64,000 nt of DNA from Hexactinellida sp. DTS-2022 (taxonomy: Eukaryota > Porifera > Hexactinellida). The position numbers were made by a program, and so were the translations under genes. The notes under the pieces are model-generated. The model did not search any database, was not told the origin of the DNA, and saw only the letters and a list, made by a program, of their open reading frames with translations. The stretch is from NCBI GenBank assembly GCA_028753945.1, contig JAPNXP010000018.1:1426001-1490000 (forward strand). Reading direction: 5' to 3'. Positions 1 through 10,329 of this stretch are shown here, piece by piece. The stretch's first letter is position 1; each line of letters begins with the position of its first letter.

Positions 1-425
1 TAGCAACTTCGTGCAAAATGAGAATTGCATTTACGCAAACACCGTTGTATTCACATTTCACATCAATTAATATTCGTTATGTAGGAACGAAGAACGAATA
101 TTCTGGAAAAATTTCGAATATTGGAATCAGTCCTGCTTCGTGTATGCAATAGTATGTACTGTAGAACTCTAGTTGGCTATTTTACCTTATTTAGTTATAA
201 AGTTAAAATCTACAAGTTCAAAGAACTATTAAGTAGGAATACTGGAATAGACACATAAAATGCAAAATGTACACAACAGCTACTTAATAATGTCCATGTA
301 ATTAATAATTTTCACATACCCCAAAGGGGCAATAACTACAAGTAAATATTTAGAGTTTGTAGTGCAGGTAATATTAATAAAGTTATTATAAATACTGAGT
401 ATAACCTGAGAAAGAACAGAAGTAA
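1..425. other. 5' flank of first receptor gene, no gene seen
   Basis: AT-rich non-coding DNA. I see no exon of a recognisable protein on either strand. The last part presumably holds the promoter and leader of the receptor starting at 426. Confidence 0.5.
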
Positions 426-1517
426 ATGAAAGCAAATAAAGTTGGGATGAGTATACTGTGCTATCTTGGATTATACATTTTATTAGTTTTCAATACGAAT
501 GGAATATCAGGATATCCTTATGTACGGGTTGGAGATTCCACCATACGACAAATATTTATAAACAAAAATGAGTCATTCTGCGTATATGAACTTAGTTATA
601 AAGTGAATAATGATATGATTTGGCTAAATATTTGTACTGACAATATTAGCTATACAACAATATTATTTTTGTGCCAGGATTTGGGATCTATCGTTACGGT
701 TTCAACAGAGACAGATGGAATGTTGCCGCGAAGAGAACAAACAGCTGAGTTACATTGCAACGGAAATGAAACTAGCCTAAGTGAATGTTATTTCCGAATT
801 ATTAAGTCATGCACTCATTTCGTTCACGACACACGGTGTACAAGTTGCACTACGAGCTCTCAGTGTAACGGTAATGTCTGTGGAATTAATGGAATTTGTG
901 TTTGTGAGTCTCCGTATTTCGGTACTGCCTGTCAGTTCAAGAACTGCTCAGCTCCCTGTGACAGGTACCACACGTGTGACACTCAAAATGGGACGTGTGA
1001 ATGTCGAGTGCCATTCACAGGAGATAAGTGTGAGTTGAGGGGGTGTGACCCGCCCTGCGAAAATGGGGGAGTGTGCACCCTTTCTGGACAATGTAGGTGT
1101 ACGAGGGGAATATCTGGACTGGCATGTGAGAACATTACAAATAATATAAATTTCGATTTAATAATTAATAATGTAATTAAATTAATAATAATAAGTATTA
1201 TACCATGCATATTATTAACAATACTATTTGTTATAATACCCATTATGGTTATGGTAACCTCCCAATGTACAAGAATCATACAATATATTTACAGAAAGAC
1301 CAATCGTAAAACAACGTTAAGAAGAATGGAAAATGTAATTGAAGCAGGCTCTGACAATATCCCACAGGTACCAGATGATCAGCCTAATAACACTAATGAC
1401 GAAGAAACCTATATAATAATGCGAGCTCATACTTATGAAAATACACCAAATAGAGTGTCTCGAGAACTAGCGGGAAGGCAGAGCGGGCCAAGAGAAGAAA
1501 GCCATCTTTATATATAG
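426..1517 (+). CDS. SRCR-EGF type I receptor with tyrosine-motif tail (copy 1)
   Basis: Single-exon 363-aa predicted type I membrane protein. Residues 1 to about 29 form a hydrophobic signal peptide. Residues about 33-138 look like a divergent SRCR domain; its second half, CNGNETSLSEC followed by a spaced C..H..C pattern, is typical. Three cysteine-rich EGF-like units follow (about 139-236, e.g. CENGGVCTLSGQCRC). A long Ile/Val-rich membrane helix lies at about 246-275, followed by a basic stop-transfer stretch. The cytoplasmic tail carries YIIM (Y329, a YxxM PI3K-type site) and YENT (Y337, a YxN Grb2-type site). It is 0.7 kb upstream of a paralogue in the same orientation. A surface recognition or phagocytic-type receptor is inferred from the architecture; the ligand is unknown. 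It could also be an adhesion protein. Confidence 0.85.
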   Translation: MKANKVGMSILCYLGLYILLVFNTNGISGYPYVRVGDSTIRQIFINKNESFCVYELSYKVNNDMIWLNICTDNISYTTILFLCQDLGSIVTVSTETDGMLPRREQTAELHCNGNETSLSECYFRIIKSCTHFVHDTRCTSCTTSSQCNGNVCGINGICVCESPYFGTACQFKNCSAPCDRYHTCDTQNGTCECRVPFTGDKCELRGCDPPCENGGVCTLSGQCRCTRGISGLACENITNNINFDLIINNVIKLIIISIIPCILLTILFVIIPIMVMVTSQCTRIIQYIYRKTNRKTTLRRMENVIEAGSDNIPQVPDDQPNNTNDEETYIIMRAHTYENTPNRVSRELAGRQSGPREESHLYI

Positions 1518-2227
1518 CTCAGTTAATGAGAGTGTTAATTAAAGGTTCCTACAAGCTAATCCATACAATTTGTACATCTGTTATTACTCTAAAATATGTA
1601 TTTGAGGATTTATAGTGGTAATGAATTAATATGTATTTATTTGTTTAACAGTATTTGCTCTAAAAACAGTAGTAGACTCGATAGTACGAAAATGAACAAA
1701 GCAAAATATCGGTGACAATTTCCGGATAAATCGAACAAGTTTCGACGGTACCCTGATGTCCATATTAAGAAGAGTATACTTAGTATGTAGTGCTGTGCAA
1801 TATAATTAAGTATTCCTAAAACGAAGATGAATTCAAACGCTTTCGTTCTAATTAAATACGTCAACTGAACCGTATAAATTCATGTAACATGCTGGTAGGA
1901 TAGTTAAGTTCAAAATGGTAATTACGTGCTTAATAATTTCTAATTAATACAAACCTTAAAATTTCCAAAATATTAAATAACAAAACAAAGTCCGCGAGAT
2001 AAGGCGCCATATGTCTGGAATATATCCAACCAAAATCCAAATTTGCGAATGCCTGACCAGTATACTTATAATATTGTTGGGATTCACAGAAACAATGAAT
2101 TAGAGAGGATTCAACATATATTCTCATAAATTAGCAAATAGTTGTATGGAAGTTCTGTTGCTAGTCAATCAGGGATTCAGCAGTCAGTACGCTTATATAA
2201 AGACTGGATTATTATTAGTAATAAAAT
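1518..2227. other. Intergenic spacer between the two receptor genes with a degraded repeat
   Basis: Non-coding. The stretch around 1735-1775 (TTTCGACGGTACCCTGATG) resembles sequences near 13030 and 58490, so it is probably a decayed copy of an interspersed inverted-repeat element. A TATA-like motif lies at its 3' end. Confidence 0.5.
2194..2202 (+). promoter_or_regulatory. TATA-box-like motif upstream of receptor copy 2
   Basis: TATATAAAG ends 25 bp before the ATG at 2228. If used at the usual distance, the transcript would start almost at the ATG, giving a very short leader. It could be fortuitous in AT-rich DNA. Confidence 0.3.
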
Positions 2228-3478
2228 ATGAACTACAATGCCTTACTAATATTACTACAGCTGATAGCTGTTGTGAGAACTCTACACAGCGAACCCTGTG
2301 ATGTGTTTGGAGAAGTGAGAGATGCCAGGAAAGGAATAAATACATTCCCGCAAGTCTGTGAAATCATTAGGGGAGGATTAAACTGGCTATCGATTTGCAA
2401 GAATTACTGGGACAGACAGGACGCAGATGTGTGGTGCAAACAATTAGGGTATATCGCGTCTGGAAACATCGGTAATAAACTGAATATGCACGATAGAGAC
2501 CCTGTACTTAAGATGAGCAATCTACAGTGTAACTCCACTCAGCATCTGAGACTAGTCGACTGTCCTCACGTGCTACAGACTGGGAGGTGCGATTACATTG
2601 TTAATACAAAATGTATGAAATGTGACAGAGACACACAGTGCACTGGAGTGGGGCTTTGTGACACAAATAGCGGCAAATGCAAATGCACGGACAACAGCAC
2701 TTGTGAGAGCGGGAAGATGTGCAAGGGAGAGAGATGTGAGTGCATAACTGTCTCATGTCAACCCTGCCAACTAGAGTGTCAAAATGGCGGGACATGCACT
2801 GCAGAGACCTGTGAGTGTCCGTCTACGTATTATGGTGTCACATGTCAAAACAGATGTCAGTGTGAGAACAATGGGACGTGTCGGGGTGATGGCATCTGTC
2901 AATGTCCCACACTATTATACGGAGACTTCTGTCAGCACAAATCCTGTGCTATTCCCTGTCCAGAAGAGACTAAATGCAATGCCAAAGGAGAGTGTGCGCC
3001 AGTGCCTATAAGGCAGACGAGGCTTCATACTGAAGCTATAATAACAAGCGAGTCTGTAACTGTAGCCTCTATTCGCTACACGAGGTTTGCAGAGCTTACA
3101 ATGGTGCAAAAGCTAATACTCAGTGTCGGAGTTTCTGCAGGGATAGTCTGCATTATTGTAGCCTGTGTTATATCCCTATCAGTATGTATCATTAGCGACA
3201 TAATGCATAGGGGGAAGGAAGCTGTGAGGAATGAGAATGTGTACGAAGAAATGGCTTCTCTACCTAGCTGCGCTACGCAGGAGTACGTCTACGACGTATC
3301 GCCGTACTCAGCCATAGAGTATGACTCAGTGAGTGGAGTAGAAACGGCTCCTTACTACTCAACCGTGCAACCTGTGAGTGGGACTGAGTTATATGACAGT
3401 ATCGATGGTAGGTTTTTGGACAGAGAGTATGCCAATATAAACAGTAATACTCCCATAGAGCCATATTTGATTGCTTAG
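2228..3478 (+). CDS. SRCR-EGF type I receptor with ITAM-like tail (copy 2)
   Basis: Single-exon 416-aa protein paralogous to the gene just upstream. Residues 1 to about 20 are a signal peptide. An SRCR-like domain (about 27-130) contains VWCKQLGY, matching the family's VCRQLGY signature. A series of EGF-like units follows (about 131-255, e.g. CQNGGTCTAETCEC), then a membrane helix at about 296-322. The tail of about 90 residues is unusually rich in tyrosine: YEEM (YxxM), YSAI, YDSV, YSTV, and YDSI-x8-YANI at Y389/Y401. That last pair has ITAM spacing, and YANI is also a YxN Grb2-type site. Likely a signalling receptor for recognition or engulfment; ligand and kinase are unknown. Confidence 0.87.
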   Translation: MNYNALLILLQLIAVVRTLHSEPCDVFGEVRDARKGINTFPQVCEIIRGGLNWLSICKNYWDRQDADVWCKQLGYIASGNIGNKLNMHDRDPVLKMSNLQCNSTQHLRLVDCPHVLQTGRCDYIVNTKCMKCDRDTQCTGVGLCDTNSGKCKCTDNSTCESGKMCKGERCECITVSCQPCQLECQNGGTCTAETCECPSTYYGVTCQNRCQCENNGTCRGDGICQCPTLLYGDFCQHKSCAIPCPEETKCNAKGECAPVPIRQTRLHTEAIITSESVTVASIRYTRFAELTMVQKLILSVGVSAGIVCIIVACVISLSVCIISDIMHRGKEAVRNENVYEEMASLPSCATQEYVYDVSPYSAIEYDSVSGVETAPYYSTVQPVSGTELYDSIDGRFLDREYANINSNTPIEPYLIA

Positions 3479-3594
3479 TGTATTTAATACAGATTGTTAT
3501 TTCAATGAATTTTAAATAAATTTAAATATGTAGATAATAATGTTACAACAATGTTAATATTTATAGAGAATGTAGAAAATAAATAGTTACGTAC

Positions 3595-4625
3595 TTGCAC
3601 AGACTGAATGGATGCCACAATACAAGATATCTCTCTAACCTACAATATAGTACAAAGCAATACAATATGTTGCATAGCAAAACTAGTAGGCAATTAACAT
3701 ACCTTGGCTCTAAAGATTGGGTCCTTGGGCAATAAAGGATAACCTGGGCGTGTTTCTTCAAGATATTCGATGATAGACAACTGAAATAAATGTAAATAAT
3801 AGTTATGATTTGTTTACAATATATGATTAGTACCGATTGAGTGAGTGTGTGTCCATCAATGATTAGTGTTGGGACTTCTTGCAACTGATTAAGCTTAGTG
3901 TAGTCTTCAGAGTACTAACGAAGTGATAATATACATATAAATAAGATAGGAATTAATCTTGGTAAAATAACGTTTTTATTCGAATAATCACCTAGGCTAC
4001 TATTCGAGTAAATACTGTATCTAAAGTTAGATTAGTATCACAAATGTAGTATATAAATGGGCTTAACGAGAAGTACCTGTTCGCCTCCATCCTTTATCAG
4101 GTGAATAGGTTTATATTCGTAGTCGATACCTTTCAGAGCTAGGGCTATAGGAGCATAAATAAACAAGTCTAAATGCTGATTTAGTCAGGACAACAGCCAA
4201 TATAACTAGTGCAAACACAATGTCAGGGTACCATTTATTAAATTAGATAAAGCTAATTACAATCAACCACACATAAGCAAAACAATAGTTCAGTATTTAA
4301 TATAAAATAGAAATATTTATAAAGTAATCCAACATTTGAATCACTCAGTATACTACATTTATTATAAACCAATATTACATTTAGAAGTCAGAAAGAGCAA
4401 TTTCTTAAAAGTTCAAAATGCTTTTTGTCATAGTATTATTACAATGCCAAACTAAGCTAGTAGTAGTTGATCCCTAGTTTACTCACCAATTCGTACTCTC
4501 CAAGAGCAAGAGCTTCTGAAATAGCTATATAGAATTGGCTATAAGAGAGAATAATATTGTTACCAGTTCATAGTCATTCTATTTACGTATAGTACCTTCA
4601 TAGCTGCCTGCACTGCTCCAGACAT
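3595..4625 (-). CDS. GSTZ1: Maleylacetoacetate isomerase / glutathione S-transferase zeta, N-terminal part only
   Basis: Six exons read by eye: 4596-4625, 4487-4538, 4077-4144, 3834-3914, 3703-3780, 3595-3639, all with GT/AG borders and consistent phase (118 codons). The product has the zeta-class active-site signature SSCSWRVRI, then ALKGIDYEYKP, the VPTLIIDGHTLTQS glutathione-site motif, and IIEYLEETRP. The family catalyses the penultimate step of tyrosine/phenylalanine breakdown (maleylacetoacetate to fumarylacetoacetate, using glutathione). Only the thioredoxin-like domain and the start of the helical domain are visible; about 100 C-terminal residues are missing. After the donor at 3594 only 116 bp remain before the opposite-strand receptor gene. 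The rest is either lost, beyond the nested receptor genes, or in exons I failed to see. Confidence 0.88.
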
Positions 4626-4655
4626 TACAGACCTGTTCTACTTGCTAGTATCAAG
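4626..4655. promoter_or_regulatory. Bidirectional start region of GSTZ1 and TSEN15
   Basis: The GSTZ1 ATG (minus, 4625) and the first TSEN15 ATG (plus, 4656) are separated by 30 bp. If TSEN15 starts at the second ATG (4677) the gap is 51 bp. The two leaders must be tiny or overlap, so a shared bidirectional promoter is inferred. I see no TATA box in the gap. Confidence 0.5.
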
Positions 4656-5090
4656 TTGCTTCTGAGAAATATAAGGATGAGTTTCAGTGCACACCCGATC
4701 CGCTTAGAACTAAACAGTCTGGGTATTAAGGATAAAAACACACAAGAGATGATTCTCCTCGTATACAATGACCTGTTCGACGTGAAGCTATGGCCAGAAC
4801 TCAATCTGCTACTCCATCCAGACAACACCAAACCGCCCCTACTTATAGGCAGGCGTTCGCCCGGCACCCCGCTTACACTGGTTCAGCCTAGATCGAGCGA
4901 TAGTTCTATTTCACTAGGTAGCTTGTACTCAGAGCTATCCCTGATACAAACCAGATATTCCTCCGACTCGCTAATGATAGCATTCGTAGACAGCGACAGC
5001 TCAATCGTGTACTACACACTCAGTGCTACAACCTGTCCGCCTAATTATAAAGGTTGTGCTAAGCAACAGGCGCTGCCAACTGTTGTATGA
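4656..5090 (+). CDS. TSEN15: tRNA-splicing endonuclease subunit Sen15
   Basis: Single exon, 144 aa (or 137 from the second ATG at 4677). The diagnostic block is near the C-terminus: AFVDSDSSIVYYTLS closely resembles the conserved VDSDSTIVYYKL end of animal TSEN15. The middle part (YNDLFDVKLWPELNLLL) fits the structural helix and strand of the subunit. TSEN15 is a non-catalytic partner of SEN34 in the nuclear endonuclease that excises introns from precursor tRNAs. The length is close to the human protein (171 aa) with a shorter N-terminus. It is divergent to GSTZ1 and convergent with the membrane-protein gene 130 bp downstream. Confidence 0.85.
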   Translation: MLLRNIRMSFSAHPIRLELNSLGIKDKNTQEMILLVYNDLFDVKLWPELNLLLHPDNTKPPLLIGRRSPGTPLTLVQPRSSDSSISLGSLYSELSLIQTRYSSDSLMIAFVDSDSSIVYYTLSATTCPPNYKGCAKQQALPTVV

Positions 5091-5220
5091 GCACTCAGGT
5101 TGTATCACATATGTTGATAAATGTTATAGGATATTCGTGTAATAAAATATATATAGAATTATTGTAGATACAAGTAGTCATACACATGCAGGTTAAATAG
5201 TTTAATCAAATTTAGTGTAA

Positions 5221-5877
5221 TTATTTTGAGGCATCGAGTACACGAATGATAAACTTCTGAAACCTGAACATCACGTAGAATCCCCATCCCACCAACCCCA
5301 CTATGTTCAGGAGTAAAGGAATGTTTATTAATGGTAAGTAAAAACTACAGCCGCCGCCTACAGCTTCTACTATTCCCCAAATAAACAAACCCAGGATAGG
5401 AATTGGTAAGAAGTCGACTATCTCGAGGAATGTGAATATTGAGTCTTTGGTGTCCAGTCGTCCGATGAAGTACCACACCACTCGAGCGACAAACTCCGCC
5501 GATGCTACGCCTCCTACTGCTGTCAACTGGATAAAGGATGTTGCATTACCAGAGTCGTGACTAACCAGACCATACACTCCAGTTCCCAAACACGCAACTG
5601 GTAGCAGCATCATGAATATGAAGATGTACAACAATACGAACATAAATAGGATTCTATTTAGCCAGTTTAGAGTCTGTTTGCTGAACCCGTCTTTGGAACC
5701 GAAGTGCTTGTTGGGACGCGCGTACATGTACTGAGCGAAGTAGTGAATTAGCACGTGGGTGGAGTTAGTGCCCATGAGGAACTCCCACGCATCTTTTGAA
5801 TGCAGACTCTTCTTAAACTTGGACTCTACCCTGAAGTACTGCGGGTGTTGTTTTCGCAGTTCGCTTATATTTGACAT
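5221..5877 (-). CDS. Uncharacterised four-helix membrane protein
   Basis: Single exon, 218 aa, not recognised. The first 70 residues are hydrophilic and rich in His, Lys and aromatics. Four strongly hydrophobic segments follow at about 76-98, 114-137, 148-170 and 181-205, so it should span the membrane four times with both ends on the same side. No signal peptide, catalytic motif or cysteine pattern is evident. Two phenylalanines and two basic residues follow the last helix. The clean ORF with a normal length and no neighbour overlap supports a real gene. It is convergent with TSEN15. A lineage-specific or fast-evolving tetraspan family is possible. Confidence 0.6.
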   Translation of the reverse strand: MSNISELRKQHPQYFRVESKFKKSLHSKDAWEFLMGTNSTHVLIHYFAQYMYARPNKHFGSKDGFSKQTLNWLNRILFMFVLLYIFIFMMLLPVACLGTGVYGLVSHDSGNATSFIQLTAVGGVASAEFVARVVWYFIGRLDTKDSIFTFLEIVDFLPIPILGLFIWGIVEAVGGGCSFYLPLINIPLLLNIVGLVGWGFYVMFRFQKFIIRVLDASK

Positions 5878-6801
5878 TATAATACAGAAGCGGTGTTCTA
5901 TTTAGTACCTGACTAATTGTAGAGTAGAATAGTTTATAACTACTGCTCAATATCTGCTAATAGAACAGCCTAGTTATTATTGCTAAAGATATTATTTCAA
6001 ATCTACTCTTGCTGAGATCGATTTCTTTGTGGTATTATTCTTTGTGTAGAGAATACCTATATTGGCTGGCTCCTATTGAGCTATCTTTCAATTAATAATT
6101 ACTGCATCTATTTAAATTAAATGTAAATCAGTCGGGAAACTGTACAAAACACTATGAGGCTAGTAAAATTATAATTCGAAATAAAATCTAAAAAATTTAC
6201 AATAAAATATCTGATCGGTTTTACTATATGAAAGAAATGAAAATCTATTTGAAAAAATAAGGACATGGCAATAACTTATCTACTTTGACTTACTATAAAC
6301 TAAGTATTTTGCACTGCTATTCTGAAGAATATGTATTCTTATCTAACTAAATCCCAATCTTCATTTGAACAAATAACATGCATATTCAAGTAAACTAGTT
6401 TTACAATTATCTAATCTTATTATAGTATCGGTTACGTAATACGTACTGGTCATTTCACATACCAGCAACTCCTTGCATTATTTACTTCATATTGCCAAAT
6501 TTCATCAGTGATTGAATATTTGCAAAAGTATTAAAAGGAGGCCAGCGTGATTCCCGTGGCCGTATGAGCTTCAGAAAGATCATAAATGCGCCAATAAGAG
6601 TTAAACTTATTATCTTACAAAAGGATTGTCTTTCAAATGTATCCACTAGTTTATATCGATATTATATCAAATACGCATCCATTAATTATTACAACTAGTC
6701 TAGTTCTTACCATTCAAAATAAAGGTTTGGGATATTGCGAGCATTATCTAGTTTAGTTATTATGTCTAAAATAGACTTGTTCTATATAATTAGCAACACT
6801 A
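5878..6801. other. Intergenic, AT-rich, nothing recognised
   Basis: About 0.9 kb between the membrane-protein start and MSL3 start. I see no exon, RNA gene or clear terminal-inverted-repeat element here. It must contain the two divergent promoters. Confidence 0.5.
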
Positions 6802-9030
6802 ATGGCCTCAAGTATACGCAGGAGGGAATTAGCACAACAGGAGTTAGAGAACTCAGATCTTACGTCAGAAGGAGAGGAGGGGGCAAACACAAAGTACAAA
6901 GTGGGGGCTAGGGTTCTTTGTTACGAACCAGACTCCACTAAAGCAAAGATGCTGTACAATGCGAGAGTCCTGGATATAAGGGAAACAAATAAGAGAGATA
7001 AAGAGATAGAGTACCTAATGCATTTTGTGGGGTGGAGTAGCAACTGGGATTGTTGGGTGGAAGATAAATCTATTTTATTGGACGATTCTAGCGGTAGAGA
7101 AATACAGAAACGCACGAATAGGTTAGCTAATAGGTCGATGAAGAGAGATGACATGTTTCGGGTTAAAGTAGCGATTACAAAGGGCAAGAAGAGACAGCGC
7201 AAGTTTCATGATTCAGACGAGGACAGTGACAACGATAATCATCATGTCACCAGCACAAGGTAATTCCTTATTTCAATAGCTATTAGTGTATTCATTTATT
7301 ATATACTCATAGCAATAATGCTCAAGTTCCTGTCAAGCATTTGGTATTGACATTCGCTTTTAATTAAATTCCTATTGGTCCATATATTGTAGGAGCTTAT
7401 AAAGTAAATAGTGACGGTCTCGCTTTCGTAAATAATTGAACAATTGTAATGTTTTCGCCTGCAAATAACTTGAAAATTGAAACGCAACCTAAGTTGAGTA
7501 TATAAATTATCTGTATTTATTAATTAAAAACAAATTGACCTTTTTGGTTAATTTAATTATAACGAGGTCAAAACAGGATCTTTAATATTCAGTTCCAGGG
7601 TGAGTTTAAAGTTCAAACGATAACGGAGTTCATATGAACTCTACTTCGATGGTTTTGTTAAAAGTTTGTCAATAGTTAATGAATTAAACAATGTATTCAA
7701 TAAATGCATGTCAAGAAGAAATATGCGAGTAGAATTAGACAATATAACCAATTTTATTTAAAACTGTATATTTTTAAATGTCCTAAAAATATAACTAAAC
7801 TTATAGCTTATAACTACTATACGGTCCTATGATTGCAATGGTCAATTACAATTAGATAGTATTGTGAAATAGTTCCTTATATTCATTTGAAAGTCAGGCT
7901 AACTGTATGTATAATTCAAGACTAAATTTATTAGGCAATAAATGGACCTATACAGTCTAAAGTCGTTATTACTGTGCCGACTATATTATAGTATAGAGGC
8001 CCAGTATTGGTCTTAGTGCTTTGGTTATTATTATTATTTATCAGAGTAGGAATCTCGGATTACAATGTCATTTGATTGATAAACTGGCAATAAACCCAGA
8101 TAAATTAGACTACTGTGTCAAGTAAAATTTGCACTCTCATAAATAATATTTTCAATTAGATATTCAAGCAAAGACTCAGATATTTCGGATAGCGACTGCT
8201 CCACAAGTACTTCCACAGAACAGTCTCAACCGAAGAGCAAGCCGCAGGGCACACCCTCACAAATGCGGCATCAGGTTATTCTCAACTTGCCTTCGGAGCT
8301 GAAAGCTGTTCTGACGGAAGACATGCATAAAATCGAACTCGGGCTTCTTTTGAGACTGCCGAGAAGCCCTAATGTATTGGAAATATTAGCGCTCTATTTT
8401 CAAGAAAAGATTCAAGCCTTTCCAGACCAGCAAGGTATTTATGGAGAAATAGTTGACGGAGTAAAAGTATATTTCGACTTTATGGTTGGAGATCAGCTCC
8501 TATACGAGTCAGAGCTACACCAGTTCAAAAGTTTCTTTCCACAGAAAGGGAACAAGCCTCTGCTAATTGCCTGCTCTCCGGACTACATCCAGTATGCGCC
8601 TATTACCAGAGGTAAGCATTGTATACTCAATGCACATTTGTATAGAGTAAAGTGAATACTTACCTGAGCTCTAGTCTTATGGGAGTTTAATAAATCATTT
8701 TGTATTTCCATAGTTGAAATTCCAATTGTGTTGACTAAAGAACGTGCCACAAAATCAACGCCTCCAGGGACATTACAAAAGCCGTCTCGAAGATCCTTGA
8801 AAGAAAAGGAATGTCACACGCTCCCTTCACAGGTGTATGGACTTGAGCATCTCGCGCGACTGTTCGTACATCTCCCCGATTTCCTGAAGGAGACGGAAAT
8901 ACCTCGCAGACACAACGCACTCCTCAGATCACACCTACAAGACCTGCTGGACTACATAACACTGAACCTCCCCCGTTACCAAGAAACGCAACTTTATGAA
9001 GAGCCTCGTACACAGAGTAGAAAAAAGTGA
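6802..9030 (+). CDS. MSL3: MSL3 chromodomain / MRG-domain protein
   Basis: Three exons (6802-7259, 8160-8611, 8714-9030; 408 aa) join in frame through canonical splice sites. Residues about 31-100 form the chromo-barrel domain: VLCYEPDSTKAKMLYNARV and FVGWSSNWDCWVED hold the aromatic cage residues. Basic and acidic linkers follow. The MRG domain fills about residues 185-400 (VILNLPSELKAVL, VYGLEHLARLFVHLP). A long insertion inside the MRG domain and the LCYEPD wording fit MSL3 better than MRG15/MORF4L1. MSL3 is the chromatin-reading subunit of the MSL complex, which acetylates histone H4 Lys16 in the nucleus. An MRG15-type assignment is less likely. The 0.9-kb first intron has no recognised content. 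Confidence 0.88.
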
Positions 9031-9219
9031 GACACAATATTGTAAGAGAATATTTAAAATATATTCTTATTCTTGCCTATACACTTAGAAATTTTATGCG
9101 TCAATTTCAATCAAATATGAGTAATTTGACAATTATTAATACAACACACACGTATACGGATTTGTCTGCTGTAAATTAATTAGTAGTTATTAGCACAAAT
9201 CCATTTCAAAGTCATTCCT

Positions 9220-10329
9220 TTAGACCTGTTGGGTGTCCTCTCTCTGCATCAGAGGCACGAGTAGCTCTTCGCTCGAGATGGATATCCTGTTGTCGTGTTG
9301 CTCCTCCACCGAATCGATGTCAATAGATGTTGTTGTTGTTGTTGTTGTTGGAGAGGGGGGAGTAGGTAGTTGGTTGCGCTCTATAATGTGTGGGAGAGCG
9401 TCTTCGGAGCTATTCTCGTGCTCTCCTTTCAGAATATCGAACTTGCACAGGGGACAGGTGTGTTTCTTGTACAACCACTTGTCCACACAGTCTCTGTGGA
9501 ACGGGTGTGTGCACGGGAGAACGCGTATGACCTCTCCGCCCTTGAACTCGTCCAGACACACACTGCACGAGTCGTGTATGCCGTCTATGCTGGTGGTGTC
9601 TGCCAGGCTGTAGCGACTGCACTTCATGCTCTGGAGCTTCCTCTTGATGGCGCGTCCCTCCGCGTGCTCCTGTCTGCCGCGCTTCCAAAGGGCGTAGCAG
9701 CGACACCAGAGCTGGTAGATGGTGAGGAAAAGCGCGATTATAACCACCAACAGAACCACACAGGTTAGTCCAATGAATATGCTGAAAGTTATCTGGGAGT
9801 ATCGGTTCCTGTCATCCATGGTTCCCCCTGTATTGTCAATCATCGCCAACGGCATACTGTCCAGCAGAGATAGCAACTTTTCCCCGGAGCTTAGAGTCAC
9901 TGACACCACGGGGATAGGGCTCTCGTAGCTCAGACTGCTGCCCATCACGAACGGGTAGTCGCTGTCCACCAGGTTATACACAATGAGCCCCCTGGCGTCG
10001 CTGCGCACCGCTACCTCGGTCTTGGTGGTGAAGAAGCAGGCGCCCCTCTCCGCAAGAGCGATGAATCCGTCCGGCGCCGAGACCGAGGAGAGCATCTCGC
10101 TGACGTCACTCTCGTTACAGGCGTCGCCGATGAAGTAGAGTGGGAGCGCGCTCGTGTTGAGCAGCGGACTGAAGGTCGCGAAGAAACACTCAAAACTCGA
10201 GACGGACACCTCGTCATCTGACTGGATGACGCTTACCAACACGCTTCCTCTGTAGGCCATGTAGCTAGCGCACTGCGCGAGTAGGATACTGGAGAGAATC
10301 CCCAGCAAGATAGCACTGTATCTATTCAT
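9220..10329 (-). CDS. PA-TM-RING ubiquitin ligase (RNF13/RNF150/GRAIL type)
   Basis: Single exon, 369 aa. A signal peptide (1 to about 22) is followed by a protease-associated domain (about 30-165) with the usual GACFF and LIVYN strands. One membrane helix lies at about 180-206, then a basic cytoplasmic stretch. The RING-H2 finger is at 255-295 (CSVCLDEF, LPCTHPFHRDCVDKWL, CPLC), with all eight zinc ligands present. These membrane E3 ligases act in the endosome or secretory system, where the luminal PA domain helps choose substrates. The tail has a run of threonines encoded by a GTT/GTG-type simple repeat (about 9330-9350), a likely length-variable site. The exact orthologue within the family cannot be decided by eye. 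Confidence 0.9.
   Translation of the reverse strand: MNRYSAILLGILSSILLAQCASYMAYRGSVLVSVIQSDDEVSVSSFECFFATFSPLLNTSALPLYFIGDACNESDVSEMLSSVSAPDGFIALAERGACFFTTKTEVAVRSDARGLIVYNLVDSDYPFVMGSSLSYESPIPVVSVTLSSGEKLLSLLDSMPLAMIDNTGGTMDDRNRYSQITFSIFIGLTCVVLLVVIIALFLTIYQLWCRCYALWKRGRQEHAEGRAIKRKLQSMKCSRYSLADTTSIDGIHDSCSVCLDEFKGGEVIRVLPCTHPFHRDCVDKWLYKKHTCPLCKFDILKGEHENSSEDALPHIIERNQLPTPPSPTTTTTTTSIDIDSVEEQHDNRISISSEELLVPLMQREDTQQV

Noticed and set aside
1637-2127. Two minus-strand open frames between the receptor genes, considered as the missing GSTZ1 exons
   Set aside because: No similarity to the GSTZ1 helical domain, and part of the region is a dispersed repeat.
9233-9768. Open frames on the plus strand opposite the RING ligase
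   Set aside because: They mirror the codons of the minus-strand gene and show no family motifs.
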